38,349 nucleotides of DNA, taken from the NCBI GenBank assembly GCA_937898195.1, contig CALEJD010000005.1, forward strand, positions 1-38,349. The letters are read 5' to 3'. Below, one piece after another: positions 1 to 8,014 of this stretch. The notes below the pieces were generated by a model that saw only the letters and a program-made list of their open reading frames with translations, was not told where the DNA came from and ran no database searches. Source of the DNA: an uncultured Clostridia bacterium (GTDB lineage: Bacteria; Bacillota; Clostridia; Oscillospirales; Acutalibacteraceae). The position numbers were made by a program, and so were the translations under genes. Numbering within the stretch: position 1 is the stretch's first letter; every line of letters begins with the position of its first letter.

Positions 1-379
1 CGTTGCCTGACTTTGCAGCCATAACTTCAACAACTTCTTCGTTAAGACCAAGGTTGAGGATTGTGTCCATCATACCTGGCATTGATGCACGAGCACCTGA
101 ACGAACTGAAACAAGGAGTGGGTTGTTTGTATCACCGAATTTTTTACCAGTGATTTCTTCCATCTTGTCGATGTACTCCATGATTTCTGCCTGAATGTCA
201 TCATTGATTTTTCTGCCATCCTCATAGTACTGTGTACAAGCTTCTGTTGTAACTGTGAAGCCCTGAGGAACAGGGAGACCGAGACTTGTCATCTCAGCAA
301 GGTTAGCACCTTTACCACCGAGGAGTTCACGCATTGAAGCGTTACCCTCTTTGAAAAGGTAAACAAACTTTTTGCTCAT
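1..379 (-). CDS. ppdK: Pyruvate, phosphate dikinase, N-terminal part (cut by window edge)
   Basis: Reading the minus strand from the ATG at 379 gives a protein starting MSKKFVYLFKEGNASMRELL, followed by GGKGANLAEMTSLGLPVPQG and later SVRSGARASMPGMMDT. These are hallmark blocks of the ATP-grasp nucleotide-binding domain of pyruvate phosphate dikinase, which interconverts pyruvate, ATP and phosphate with PEP, AMP and pyrophosphate in the cytoplasm. In many Clostridia it serves PPi-linked glycolysis. Only the first 126 codons are present; the gene continues beyond position 1. The start is supported by GGAGGTA five bases upstream (384-390). A TTGAAA/TACAAT promoter lies at 445-473 and a 15-base palindrome at 417-431 lies in the leader. 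It is divergent from the GH89 gene. The family call is firm. Confidence 0.95.
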   Translation of the reverse strand, partial: MSKKFVYLFKEGNASMRELLGGKGANLAEMTSLGLPVPQGFTVTTEACTQYYEDGRKINDDIQAEIMEYIDKMEEITGKKFGDTNNPLLVSVRSGARASMPGMMDTILNLGLNEEVVEVMAAKSGN

Positions 380-416
380 TTTTATACCTCCAAAAAATTA
401 TTAACAAATTAATGGT

Positions 417-431
417 TGTGCCATTGGCACA
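417..431. promoter_or_regulatory. Perfect palindrome in the ppdK leader (candidate operator)
   Basis: TGTGCCATTGGCACA is a perfect inverted repeat with 7-base arms around one central base. It sits just downstream of the predicted ppdK transcription start, between promoter and ribosome binding site, where a repressor could act as a roadblock. No regulator is identified. It could also form a short RNA hairpin. Confidence 0.45.
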
Positions 432-444
432 CTTAACCTTATAA

Positions 445-473
445 ATTGTATCAAAAATTATTCATATTTTCAA
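445..473 (-). promoter_or_regulatory. ppdK promoter
   Basis: On the minus strand TTGAAA (468-473) and TACAAT (445-450) are separated by exactly 17 bases and lie about 65 bases upstream of the ppdK start. This fits a sigma-A type promoter. Confidence 0.7.
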
Positions 474-490
474 TAGTTTTGACCCAAATT

Positions 491-507
491 TTTACATAGT
501 TTGTAAA
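491..507. promoter_or_regulatory. Small inverted repeat between ppdK and GH89 gene
   Basis: TTTACA, five bases, then TGTAAA lies in the divergent intergenic region. In such AT-rich sequence this could be chance; it is recorded as a weak operator candidate. Confidence 0.25.
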
Positions 508-544
508 TTGTTTGTTTATAGACAAAAAACCTACATTTTATTGA

Positions 545-573
545 TAGACTTTTGGTGTTTTTTGTGCTATATT
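545..573 (+). promoter_or_regulatory. Possible promoter of GH89 gene
   Basis: TAGACT (545-550) and TATATT (568-573) are spaced by 17 bases, upstream of the TTG start chosen at 613. The match is partial. If it is real, the in-frame codons upstream of about 580 cannot be translated from this transcript. Confidence 0.35.
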
Positions 574-612
574 TTATACATTAGAATTAAATTTTTGACC
601 TTGGTGATAAAT

Positions 613-3111
613 TTGGAACTTTTAACTTATGAGATTCTCAATGCCACAGCAGAAGCAGACAAAAATTCACTGCCAATGTTTAGCTGTGACACATATCCCT
701 GCTTTATTGATTTGGCATTTTCAAAGAATATGAGTGTGCACGATGTTATTGTAGTTTTTCCTGATAATATTGAAGTTGAATATAGCATTTTTTCAAGTCT
801 TGACGGTGTGAATTTTTATAAGCTCCACAAGAGCCCGAAAATCGCAAGATATATCCGTGTTTTCATAAAATATTATGGTGGTGCAAGACCAACTATCAAC
901 AATATTGAAGTTTTGGGTGAAGATTGTGCATTCCCATCAAAAAAAGCAACATTCAAAGAAGCCTTGCCTTTTGATGAAACTGAATATGCTCGCCCTGTTA
1001 CTGATGAAGATATTTTAGAAGATGTAAAGGGGATTATCGGCAGAACAATCGGCGAAGAATACATAGAACAATTTGATTTGCGCCTTGACAGAAGACTTAA
1101 AGAAGACTATTTCACAGTTGCAAGTCTTCGTGGAAAAATTGTGCTTACATCGAATAGCGGTGTGGGTCTTGCAAGTGCATTTAATTGCTACTTGAAAGAT
1201 GTTTGTCATTGTCACGTTTCCCGTTTTGGCAAACAGGTGAAATTACCAAAAACTTTGCCCACGGTAAATGGCAAAATCGACCGTACAACAAAATTTCAAT
1301 ACAGATATGCTTATAACTATTGCACCCACTCTTATTCAATGGCTTTCTGGGGCGAAAAAGAGTGGCAAAAAGAGATTGACTATCTTGCAATGAATGGTGT
1401 CAATTTGGTGCTTGATATTTTGGGTATGGAAGAAGTGTATAGACGCTTTTTGACTAAGCTTGGATATCGTCACCGTGAAATCAAGAATTTCTTGGTAGGC
1501 CCTGCTTATTATGCTTGGTTTTATATGAGCAATATCTGTGGTATTGGTGGACCAATTCACGACGATTTCTTCTTTGAAAAGTGTGAGTTAGCCCGTAAAA
1601 ATCACAGAAGAATGCAAACTCTCGGAATGAATATTGTTTTACAGGCATACACAGGCATTGTGCCACGTGATATTCAGAAAAAAGACCGAGATGTGCCTGT
1701 TATTGAGCAAGGCAAATGGAAGGGTATTGAGCGCCCGTTAATTGTCAGTCCCGACAGCGTTTCGTATTCAAAATATGCAAAGCTTTTCTATGAGTGTCAG
1801 CGAGAAGTTTTTGGTGATATAACTCATTTTTATGCAGGGGATATCTGTCACGAGGGTGGCAAACTTAATAAGAAAAAAGCAAAAGAGAGTTATAAAAATG
1901 TGATGGAAAGTATGCTTGGATTTGACAAGCAAGCGCAATGGGTTGTGCAATGCTGGTCAATGAATCCTAACAAGTCTTTCACTAATGCTGTGAATCAATA
2001 TCGCAACAAGCATATTATTATGTTGGACTTGCATTTTGAGAAAATCAATCACAATGCAAATAAATTCAGCAGACTTGCAAAATATGGCAATGTGTTAGAG
2101 GGATTACTCAATAATTTTGGTGGTCGTCAGGGGCTTTATGGACCTGTTGATACCATATCTAAAAAAGTGCGTGAAGCATCGCAAAGACCTAATTTCAAGG
2201 GTATTGCACTCACATCTGAAAGCATAAATATGAACCCAATAGTTTCTGAAATTTTCTTAACAAGCATTTGGGAAAATGTTACAGATATCAACAAATGGGT
2301 TAAAGATTATGCTATCCGTCGATATGGCAAACACAACGAAAACATTGAAAAAAGTATGGAAATTCTTCTCAAAACCGTTTATTGTGAAGATAATTGCAAC
2401 AGTATGTTTGGCACACCTGAAAGTATGGGTTGTCGCAGACCTTTAGACCCCGAAAGAAAACTTTTCACAGCTCGTGGCTCGGTGAAAATTCCATATTCTA
2501 CAAAGGATTTTGACGAAGCAGTTAAACTTTTCTTAAAGGATTTCGACAAGTTCAAAGATAACGAGTGTTATATCTATGACTCCGTTGATTTGTTAAGACA
2601 ATCAATTGCAAATAAACTTACTGATGTGTCGAGAAAAATGGCATCGGCATATAAGACAAAAGACTATTTCGCATTTTTGGATAACAGCGAAAAATTGATG
2701 TCTCTTTTTGATATGCTCGACAGAATTTTGCTTAATAGTCGTGATTTTTCATTCGCATCATATATTGAGCCTGTTTGTGAATATACTGATAAACTTGACG
2801 ATTTCACAAAAGAGCTTTATATGATTAACGCAAAAGCACTTATCACCACTTGGTATTGCAGATTGTTAGCGGATAAAGGTAATCTTCACGATTATGCTCA
2901 CAGACAAATGGGTGACCTTATGACATTATTCTATAAAATGAGATGGGAAAAACTCATTGAACAAGTGAAAATCGAGATGGACGGTGGCAAAGCACAAGAA
3001 ATCGACTGGTTCCGTCACGAATGGGATTGGGTTCTCGCAGACACCAAATACACCAAAAAAGTCCGTGAAGATAGCCTGAAAGCACTTGGCAAGCAGATTT
3101 TGGAGAAATGA
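613..3111 (+). CDS. Alpha-N-acetylglucosaminidase, GH89 (NAGLU family)
   Basis: The 832-residue product has an N-terminal beta-sandwich region resembling an F5/8 type C (discoidin) domain (about residues 5-120, with FSSLDGVNFYKL and RYIRVF). A GH89 catalytic region follows, with YNYCTHSYSMAFWGEKEW, LLNNFGGRQGLYG and GIALTSESINMNP. E414 (in GDICHEGG) and E536 (in TSESINMN) match the two catalytic glutamates of the family in context and spacing. The expected activity is removal of terminal alpha-linked GlcNAc, as in gastric-type mucin glycans or heparan-type chains. The frame stays open back to a TTG at 508, but TTG 613 is preferred because GGTGAT (603-608) sits four bases upstream, the spacing seen at other starts here. 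With this start there is no signal peptide, suggesting a cytoplasmic enzyme. The metallophosphoesterase gene follows after one base. Confidence 0.9.
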   Translation: MELLTYEILNATAEADKNSLPMFSCDTYPCFIDLAFSKNMSVHDVIVVFPDNIEVEYSIFSSLDGVNFYKLHKSPKIARYIRVFIKYYGGARPTINNIEVLGEDCAFPSKKATFKEALPFDETEYARPVTDEDILEDVKGIIGRTIGEEYIEQFDLRLDRRLKEDYFTVASLRGKIVLTSNSGVGLASAFNCYLKDVCHCHVSRFGKQVKLPKTLPTVNGKIDRTTKFQYRYAYNYCTHSYSMAFWGEKEWQKEIDYLAMNGVNLVLDILGMEEVYRRFLTKLGYRHREIKNFLVGPAYYAWFYMSNICGIGGPIHDDFFFEKCELARKNHRRMQTLGMNIVLQAYTGIVPRDIQKKDRDVPVIEQGKWKGIERPLIVSPDSVSYSKYAKLFYECQREVFGDITHFYAGDICHEGGKLNKKKAKESYKNVMESMLGFDKQAQWVVQCWSMNPNKSFTNAVNQYRNKHIIMLDLHFEKINHNANKFSRLAKYGNVLEGLLNNFGGRQGLYGPVDTISKKVREASQRPNFKGIALTSESINMNPIVSEIFLTSIWENVTDINKWVKDYAIRRYGKHNENIEKSMEILLKTVYCEDNCNSMFGTPESMGCRRPLDPERKLFTARGSVKIPYSTKDFDEAVKLFLKDFDKFKDNECYIYDSVDLLRQSIANKLTDVSRKMASAYKTKDYFAFLDNSEKLMSLFDMLDRILLNSRDFSFASYIEPVCEYTDKLDDFTKELYMINAKALITTWYCRLLADKGNLHDYAHRQMGDLMTLFYKMRWEKLIEQVKIEMDGGKAQEIDWFRHEWDWVLADTKYTKKVREDSLKALGKQILEK

Positions 3112-3112
3112 T

Positions 3113-3967
3113 ATGAAACGCCAAATCAAATTGACGAAAAAGTCTAAAATATTTTTATTGTGTATTGGGATAATTTTGCTTGCAGTGTTAGTTATAAATG
3201 TTGTTCAAAATCAAAATATCCAAGTTAACGCAATCTCAATAGAATTTGAAACTTTGCCCGAAGATTTCGTTGGTTATAAAATCGTTCAGGTTTCAGATTT
3301 GCACAATGCAGAGTTTGGTGAAAAAAATGAAGATTTGCTCAAGTTAATTAAAGAGCAAAATCCCGATATAATTGTTGTTACAGGTGATATTGTTGATTCA
3401 AGAAGAACTAATGTGCAAATCGCAAGGGACTTTGTAAACAATGCAGCACAGATTGCACCTGTTTATTATGTGACAGGTAATCATGAATCGCGAGTCCCAG
3501 TTGAAGACGAAATCGATAATGTTGAATTAGATAAAAATATTATTGCTTTGCATAATAAAGCGACTCTTATTGAAAAGGGCGAAAGTGTAATTCAGTTAAT
3601 CGGTGTTGACGACCCAGCTTATAGAGCAGTTACAGACGACACAAAGTATATGAATGAACGACTTGAAAGATATAGTGATAACGAATATTTCAAAATTCTT
3701 TTATCCCACAGACCAGAATTGTTTGATATTTATACAGAGAACAATATGGATATTGTTTTTTCAGGACATGCTCACGGTGGTCAGATAAGATTACCTTTTA
3801 TCGGTGGCATTATTGCACCACATCAAGGAATATTTCCCAAATATGATTCAGGATTATATACTTCAAATAATACAAATTTAGTGATAAGTCGAGGGTTAGG
3901 GGATAGCATAATCCCATTGAGAATTAACAACCCACCTGAAATAATAGTCGTAACATTAGAAAAATGA
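3113..3967 (+). CDS. Membrane-anchored metallophosphoesterase (YaeI/YkuE-like)
   Basis: The 284-residue calcineurin-type phosphoesterase has one N-terminal membrane segment (about residues 11-30: IFLLCIGIILLAVLVINVV) and the full set of metal-binding blocks in order: VSDLHNAEFG, VTGDIVDS, TGNHES, LLSHRPE and FSGHAHGGQ. The catalytic domain should lie outside the membrane. YaeI/YkuE-type members act on lipid-linked or sugar-linked phosphates such as UDP-2,3-diacylglucosamine-like substrates, but the substrate here is unknown. The start is ATG 3113, with a GGAG site at 3102-3105 inside the end of the GH89 gene; an earlier in-frame start at 3086 has no such site. The single-base gap implies co-transcription with GH89. 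A strong terminator follows. Confidence 0.88.
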   Translation: MKRQIKLTKKSKIFLLCIGIILLAVLVINVVQNQNIQVNAISIEFETLPEDFVGYKIVQVSDLHNAEFGEKNEDLLKLIKEQNPDIIVVTGDIVDSRRTNVQIARDFVNNAAQIAPVYYVTGNHESRVPVEDEIDNVELDKNIIALHNKATLIEKGESVIQLIGVDDPAYRAVTDDTKYMNERLERYSDNEYFKILLSHRPELFDIYTENNMDIVFSGHAHGGQIRLPFIGGIIAPHQGIFPKYDSGLYTSNNTNLVISRGLGDSIIPLRINNPPEIIVVTLEK

Positions 3968-3970
3968 AAA

Positions 3971-4000
3971 AAGAGTACGGATTTTTCCGTACTCTTTTTG
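3971..4000 (+). terminator. Rho-independent terminator of GH89/phosphoesterase unit
   Basis: AAGAGTACGGA pairs perfectly with TCCGTACTCTT around a four-T loop and is followed by a T run, a few bases after the phosphoesterase stop codon. Confidence 0.9.
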
Positions 4001-4004
4001 CTTT

Positions 4005-4113
4005 ACAAATTTGAATTTGTAGAACAGACAATTCGTAGGGGTCGGCGTCTCGACGACCCGTTGTGATTTGATAGCACACTTTAAAACGGGCTGTCGGGGA
4101 CGCCAGCCCCTAC
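4005..4113. repeat. GTAGGGG...CCCCTAC dispersed element, copy A
   Basis: A leader palindrome ACAAATT-TG-AATTTGT (4005-4020) is followed by a 79-base core (4035-4113) that begins GTAGGGG and ends CCCCTAC. Each end of the core is its own imperfect hairpin: GGGTCG...CGACGACCC at 4038-4059 and GGGCTG...CAGCCC near 4088-4109. The first 60 or so bases recur almost unchanged at 38290-38349. A related element with different arms is at 34183-34258. This looks like a non-coding, MITE-like dispersed repeat; no transposase is nearby. Confidence 0.75.
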
Positions 4114-4150
4114 AAAAAAGATTTGCACAACCTCTAATTTATCTAACAAA

Positions 4151-4178
4151 AACGGGACACCGAAATTGGTGTCCCGTT
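4151..4178 (-). terminator. Terminator of GH51 gene
   Basis: AACGGGACACC and GGTGTCCCGTT form a perfect 11-base stem with a 6-base loop. Read on the minus strand it is followed by TTTTTG, just after the GH51 stop. Confidence 0.88.
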
Positions 4179-4182
4179 AAAT

Positions 4183-6945
4183 TTATGCTATTGTTTTAAG
4201 TCTAATGCTTGTTACGGAATATGCCGGAATGGTGTAATTGAATTTATCTGATACACCATCGAGCAGGAATTCTTGCATTGTGAGATGTGTTGACTCGTCT
4301 GCGCCAAGCACATTATCATTCTGGAGTGAGTCGCCAGCAACTTGATTTATCTCTGCTTTAGGGTTGACTTTTGCATTTGCAATATCAATAGCAACTGTTT
4401 TTGCATTTTCAGTTGTGTTTACGAATTTAATAATGATATCACCATTGTCGTCAACACTTGCTACTGTGTATGCTTCTGCTTCTGCTGGAGTGCCGAAATC
4501 ATAGTTAACATAAAGTACATCGTCAATATAGCACTTAACTGCACTACCATTTACTTCAACTTTAAGTTCATATGTTTTACCGGTTTCGATTACGCAATCT
4601 TTAACTGTGCCGTTAATCTGACCTGTTTTTGCATTGTCAGTAATTTTTTGAAGACAAGAAACAGTGTTATCCCAACCGCCAATATTCCAGAAAATATTGT
4701 TGTCTGTGCCTTGAACTGCGAATGGAATCAAGAAACCTTCGTTGCCACTGAGTTTTGTTGCTTCAACTGTGTATGTATAGTTAGTCCAGTCTTTTTCACC
4801 GAAATATGCAACGCTACCAGTTTCGCTATAATTCATATCAGTTGTAGTGTTTGTGAGAGCGCCACTCTTGATTTTCCATTTACCATCAGTTGCGAAATCC
4901 CATTTTGCCTTTGAGAAAAGGTTGCAACTGTCTTCTGCAAGAACTTCGCCTGTTTTGTTGTCTGTTACAACAATATTGTCAAATTTTGCTGATGTGTACC
5001 AAGTACCAACACCCACTTGACCTTTAAGTTCTGGCTGTGGAATCTTTGCACCGTCGAACTCGTGTTTTAATACAGCTGAACCCTGATTGAGTGAGAAAAG
5101 TTTTTGCACGTGATAACTGATTGAGCCCATAGCAGTATTGTTGTCAAACCAGATAAGGTTCGGTGCCCAATGACGAGCTACAGTGCTACTGAAAAGTGGG
5201 GCATAAGCAGCCATTTCAACAATGTCACCATTTCGCTCAAGTCCTGTCATATATGCGCCCTCTGCAAGTGCAGATTTCAAGAGATTGCTCTTTGCAGCAT
5301 ATTCGCCAAGGAAGATTTTAATAGCACCACCATAAATGGTGTCAGTCATTGTCTGGACTGTTCTTGTATAATTGTTTTCGTCATAATAGTCTGCGTGCTT
5401 TAAGAACCATTCAGGCTCGTTATAATAATGCTGGTCAACTGCACCTGCAAAATCTTTTGCATTAGTTGAGCCCATTTTGTCAAGCTCTGCTTTTGCATAT
5501 TTATATGATGGAATATGATTCCAACCATTTATAGCATCTGCTGCACCTGATGAATAGATAAGTTCAAGACCTTCATAAAGCTTTGGATTCTTTGCCTTTG
5601 CTTCGTTGAATGCTTTAAGGAATGCGCTGTATCTTTCGAAATAATCCATATTCTCATTTTCATTGCCGATACAGATGTATTTGAGCTCAAATGGCTCTGG
5701 ATGACCGAGAGATGCTCTCACTTTACCCCAAGTTGAATTTATATCACCACGGCAGAATTCAACTAAATCAAGCATATCCTGGACATATTGTGCGAATTCA
5801 GGAGTATCCATTGCAACAGGACCTTTGCCACGCATCTGGCAATAAAGTCCACAGTTTAAAACAGGCACACCAACAGCGCCGATATCTTCACAAAGCAAGA
5901 AATATTCATAGAAACCAAGTCCATAAGAGAAAAAGCTTGGATATGGGTCTTCTGTTGTTGCTAAATCAGTCCAGATGCTTGTGCCCTGACTTCTTGTTGC
6001 AACATCACCATATTTACCGTTAAAGAGAAGTGGAAGACCATCTTTGCCGACGCCGATTGAGTCTTTCCAGTCATAAGCTGTGATTTCGTCATAGCCTTCA
6101 ATAACGCAACCGCCTGGGAAACGCAAGAATTTAGGCTGCATATCTTCGAGCAACTGACATAAATCTTTTCTTAATCCGTTTTCTCTACCCTTGAATGTAT
6201 CTTCAGGGAAGAGAGAAATCATATCAAAATGAACTTCACCCTTGCCTATGAGAACCTGCAATGTTACGCCTTTTTCAGCATCAACTGATGATGTGAGCTT
6301 TGCTGAATATTTTTGCCATTCATTGCCCACTTTTTCAACTGTTGCAGAGCCAACAACCTTGCCATCAACTGCAAGATTTGCCTGAATGTTGCCTGTGTAT
6401 TCAGCAGGTGCTTTAGCATAGAAAGTAAGATTGTATGTAGCATCTTTTGCAAGTGCCATTCCGTCAAGAAAACCTTTATTTTCAATACCTGCAAAGTTAT
6501 CTGCATTGTTTTTCATAATGAGATAGCTTGGGTTGTTTTCATTAAGGCAATCCTTTGAAACCTGTGTAACTTTGATGTCAGCATTGTTCACTGCATTCCA
6601 GTTATAAAGATTATCACCTTGAGCCAATGCAGTAAACTCAAATGAACGGTTTGCAACCATTTCTGCATAAAGTCCACCGTCTGCCGCAAAGTTGATATCT
6701 TCAAAGAAAATACCAAAAAGCAAGTCGCTGATGTCGTGAATTTTATCCCCTGCATCAACGTTTAAAGTGTAGTTTGCAGTTTCTTTATTATAGTCTGAAA
6801 CTGAATTAGCACCTGTGTTGTTTACAACAACATTGACAGGCTCGTTTTCTTCTGGCTCTTTTGGCGTGCAACCTGTAAAAACTGAGAGAAGAACCAAAGT
6901 AAGAGCAAGAGTTATCCCACAAACTTTTAAAAAGGCCTTTTTCAT
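4183..6945 (-). CDS. GH51 alpha-L-arabinofuranosidase, surface lipoprotein
   Basis: The 920-residue protein begins with a lipoprotein signal peptide ending SVFTGC (Cys26), so it is probably tethered to the outer face of the membrane. A CBM4/9-like region (about 100-250) is embedded after the first catalytic strand (LLFGIFFEDINFAADGGLYAEM, about 75-97). The GH51 barrel resumes with LRFPGGC (274-280). The acid/base Glu is E429 in IGNENE, DQHYYNEP is near 504-511, and the nucleophile E548 is in FLGEYA. A concanavalin/LamG-like insert occupies roughly 655-805, before the C-terminal beta domain ending at the stop. The expected role is release of alpha-L-arabinose from arabinan or arabinoxylan side chains. 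It is transcribed alone from a consensus promoter (6976-7004). The ribosome site is AAAGGGGAA. At 920 residues it is much longer than simple GH51 enzymes of about 500. Confidence 0.92.
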   Translation of the reverse strand: MKKAFLKVCGITLALTLVLLSVFTGCTPKEPEENEPVNVVVNNTGANSVSDYNKETANYTLNVDAGDKIHDISDLLFGIFFEDINFAADGGLYAEMVANRSFEFTALAQGDNLYNWNAVNNADIKVTQVSKDCLNENNPSYLIMKNNADNFAGIENKGFLDGMALAKDATYNLTFYAKAPAEYTGNIQANLAVDGKVVGSATVEKVGNEWQKYSAKLTSSVDAEKGVTLQVLIGKGEVHFDMISLFPEDTFKGRENGLRKDLCQLLEDMQPKFLRFPGGCVIEGYDEITAYDWKDSIGVGKDGLPLLFNGKYGDVATRSQGTSIWTDLATTEDPYPSFFSYGLGFYEYFLLCEDIGAVGVPVLNCGLYCQMRGKGPVAMDTPEFAQYVQDMLDLVEFCRGDINSTWGKVRASLGHPEPFELKYICIGNENENMDYFERYSAFLKAFNEAKAKNPKLYEGLELIYSSGAADAINGWNHIPSYKYAKAELDKMGSTNAKDFAGAVDQHYYNEPEWFLKHADYYDENNYTRTVQTMTDTIYGGAIKIFLGEYAAKSNLLKSALAEGAYMTGLERNGDIVEMAAYAPLFSSTVARHWAPNLIWFDNNTAMGSISYHVQKLFSLNQGSAVLKHEFDGAKIPQPELKGQVGVGTWYTSAKFDNIVVTDNKTGEVLAEDSCNLFSKAKWDFATDGKWKIKSGALTNTTTDMNYSETGSVAYFGEKDWTNYTYTVEATKLSGNEGFLIPFAVQGTDNNIFWNIGGWDNTVSCLQKITDNAKTGQINGTVKDCVIETGKTYELKVEVNGSAVKCYIDDVLYVNYDFGTPAEAEAYTVASVDDNGDIIIKFVNTTENAKTVAIDIANAKVNPKAEINQVAGDSLQNDNVLGADESTHLTMQEFLLDGVSDKFNYTIPAYSVTSIRLKTIA

Positions 6946-6975
6946 AATATTTCCCCTTTAATTTCATTTGAAATA

Positions 6976-7004
6976 ATTATAATTGATTTGAAAATTTGTG
7001 TCAA
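6976..7004 (-). promoter_or_regulatory. Consensus promoter of GH51 gene
   Basis: TTGACA (7004 to 6999 on the minus strand), 17 bases, then TATAAT (6981 to 6976). This is an exact match to the vegetative consensus, 31 bases upstream of the start codon. Confidence 0.88.
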
Positions 7005-7024
7005 TAAAAAGTGTAAGAGCAGAA

Positions 7025-7053
7025 TTGACAAATGGCAATATTTGGCGTAAAAT
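7025..7053 (+). promoter_or_regulatory. Promoter-like sequence overlapping the start of the next gene
   Basis: TTGACA (7025-7030), 17 bases, then TAAAAT (7048-7053). The match is good, but it covers the only ATG (7032) of the following reading frame. Either this promoter is not used, or translation begins further downstream than 7032. Confidence 0.45.
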
Positions 7054-7991
7054 TTATATATGATTTGGAAAGGGATTTATTTATAGCAAAGAAAGTTTTA
7101 ACACCAGCAGAAGTTGAAATTAAAGCACTTAAAAAGAAATATCGCAAAGAAAAAACAGAAAAAATTATTCCTGTTTTTCTTGCAATTGCTATTGCAATCA
7201 GTGCGTTGATTATCGGCAAGGGTTCGGGTGCTGACAAACAACCTGAAAACAACACTGTGAACAATAACGCACAACAAGTTGTTCAAAATAATAACGATGC
7301 AACAAATACTGATTCAAATCAGGTTCAGGACCCATCAACAAGTGTTGATTTAACACCTGATAAAAACCTTGCAGATGACCCTGCTAACTGGTCAAAAGAA
7401 CAAATCGTTAAGTTTTATAAACAATCGGCAGCAAAGTCACATGCTAGCGCTGAATCATCACAGACAATGACAATGCCTAAAATGGTTGTCAACGATGGTG
7501 ATGGTGTTCTTGGTGGGTTTATTAAACTTGTTACTCCTGTGATTAATTCTGTTCTTGCAAAACAAGCAACAACTTATGGTGGAATTACAGGTGGTTACAA
7601 CAATCTTGTTCCATCTGATGTTGCAAGTGCAAAAGCATATAAAGATGGTAAATATACAGTTATCGAAATGACAATGGTTGAGCAGACTGATGGTCTTTAT
7701 GGCGAGCCACAGGATGGTACAGTTGGTCATGCTATCAATGTTCTTGGTAATGTTGCAACAGCTGTTGCAGAATTTCCACAGTTTGATATTAAATACGAAG
7801 AAGCTGATATCAAAATTCATTATGCTAACCCAACAGTTAAAGTAAGAATCAATGAAAATGGTATCATTGAAAAGGGTACATGGCAGTATACTGCACAGAT
7901 TGACATCAAACATCTTCAGATTGAATCTGTTATGGTCGATAAAGCTGAAGCAGAAATCATTTACACTATAGTTGTTGGTGGTGGATTCTAA
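7032..7991 (+). CDS. Uncharacterised single-pass membrane protein with extracytoplasmic domain
   Basis: I do not recognise a family. The 319-residue product has a short charged N-terminal part (1-43), one membrane segment (about 45-62, IIPVFLAIAIAISALIIG) and an Asn/Gln/Asp-rich low-complexity linker (about 70-115). A folded-looking domain (about 125-319) contains FIKLVTPVINSVL, a G-rich stretch and several beta-type strands ending TIVVGGGF. The topology suggests a cell-surface protein with a flexible stalk. The start is uncertain: ATG 7032 has only a weak AGAG site and overlaps a promoter-like sequence, and TTG 7065 is the next in-frame alternative. The comEC gene follows with a short gap, so they may share a transcript. 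No function is proposed. Confidence 0.7.
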   Translation: MAIFGVKFIYDLERDLFIAKKVLTPAEVEIKALKKKYRKEKTEKIIPVFLAIAIAISALIIGKGSGADKQPENNTVNNNAQQVVQNNNDATNTDSNQVQDPSTSVDLTPDKNLADDPANWSKEQIVKFYKQSAAKSHASAESSQTMTMPKMVVNDGDGVLGGFIKLVTPVINSVLAKQATTYGGITGGYNNLVPSDVASAKAYKDGKYTVIEMTMVEQTDGLYGEPQDGTVGHAINVLGNVATAVAEFPQFDIKYEEADIKIHYANPTVKVRINENGIIEKGTWQYTAQIDIKHLQIESVMVDKAEAEIIYTIVVGGGF

Positions 7992-8014
7992 TTAAAGTCT
8001 AGGGAGTGAGAAAA

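Noticed and set aside
508..612. Upstream extension of the GH89 gene with a hydrophobic, signal-like N terminus
   Set aside because: The TTG at 508 has no ribosome site, the stretch is AT-rich low-information sequence, and a good GGTGAT site fits TTG 613.
4342..4914. 190-codon open frame on the plus strand
   Set aside because: It lies antisense within the GH51 gene, its translation is Cys/Phe/Ile-rich noise, and it has no ribosome site.
7458..7913. 151-codon open frame on the minus strand
   Set aside because: Antisense to the membrane-protein gene with a Cys/Asn/Ile-rich translation typical of shadow frames.
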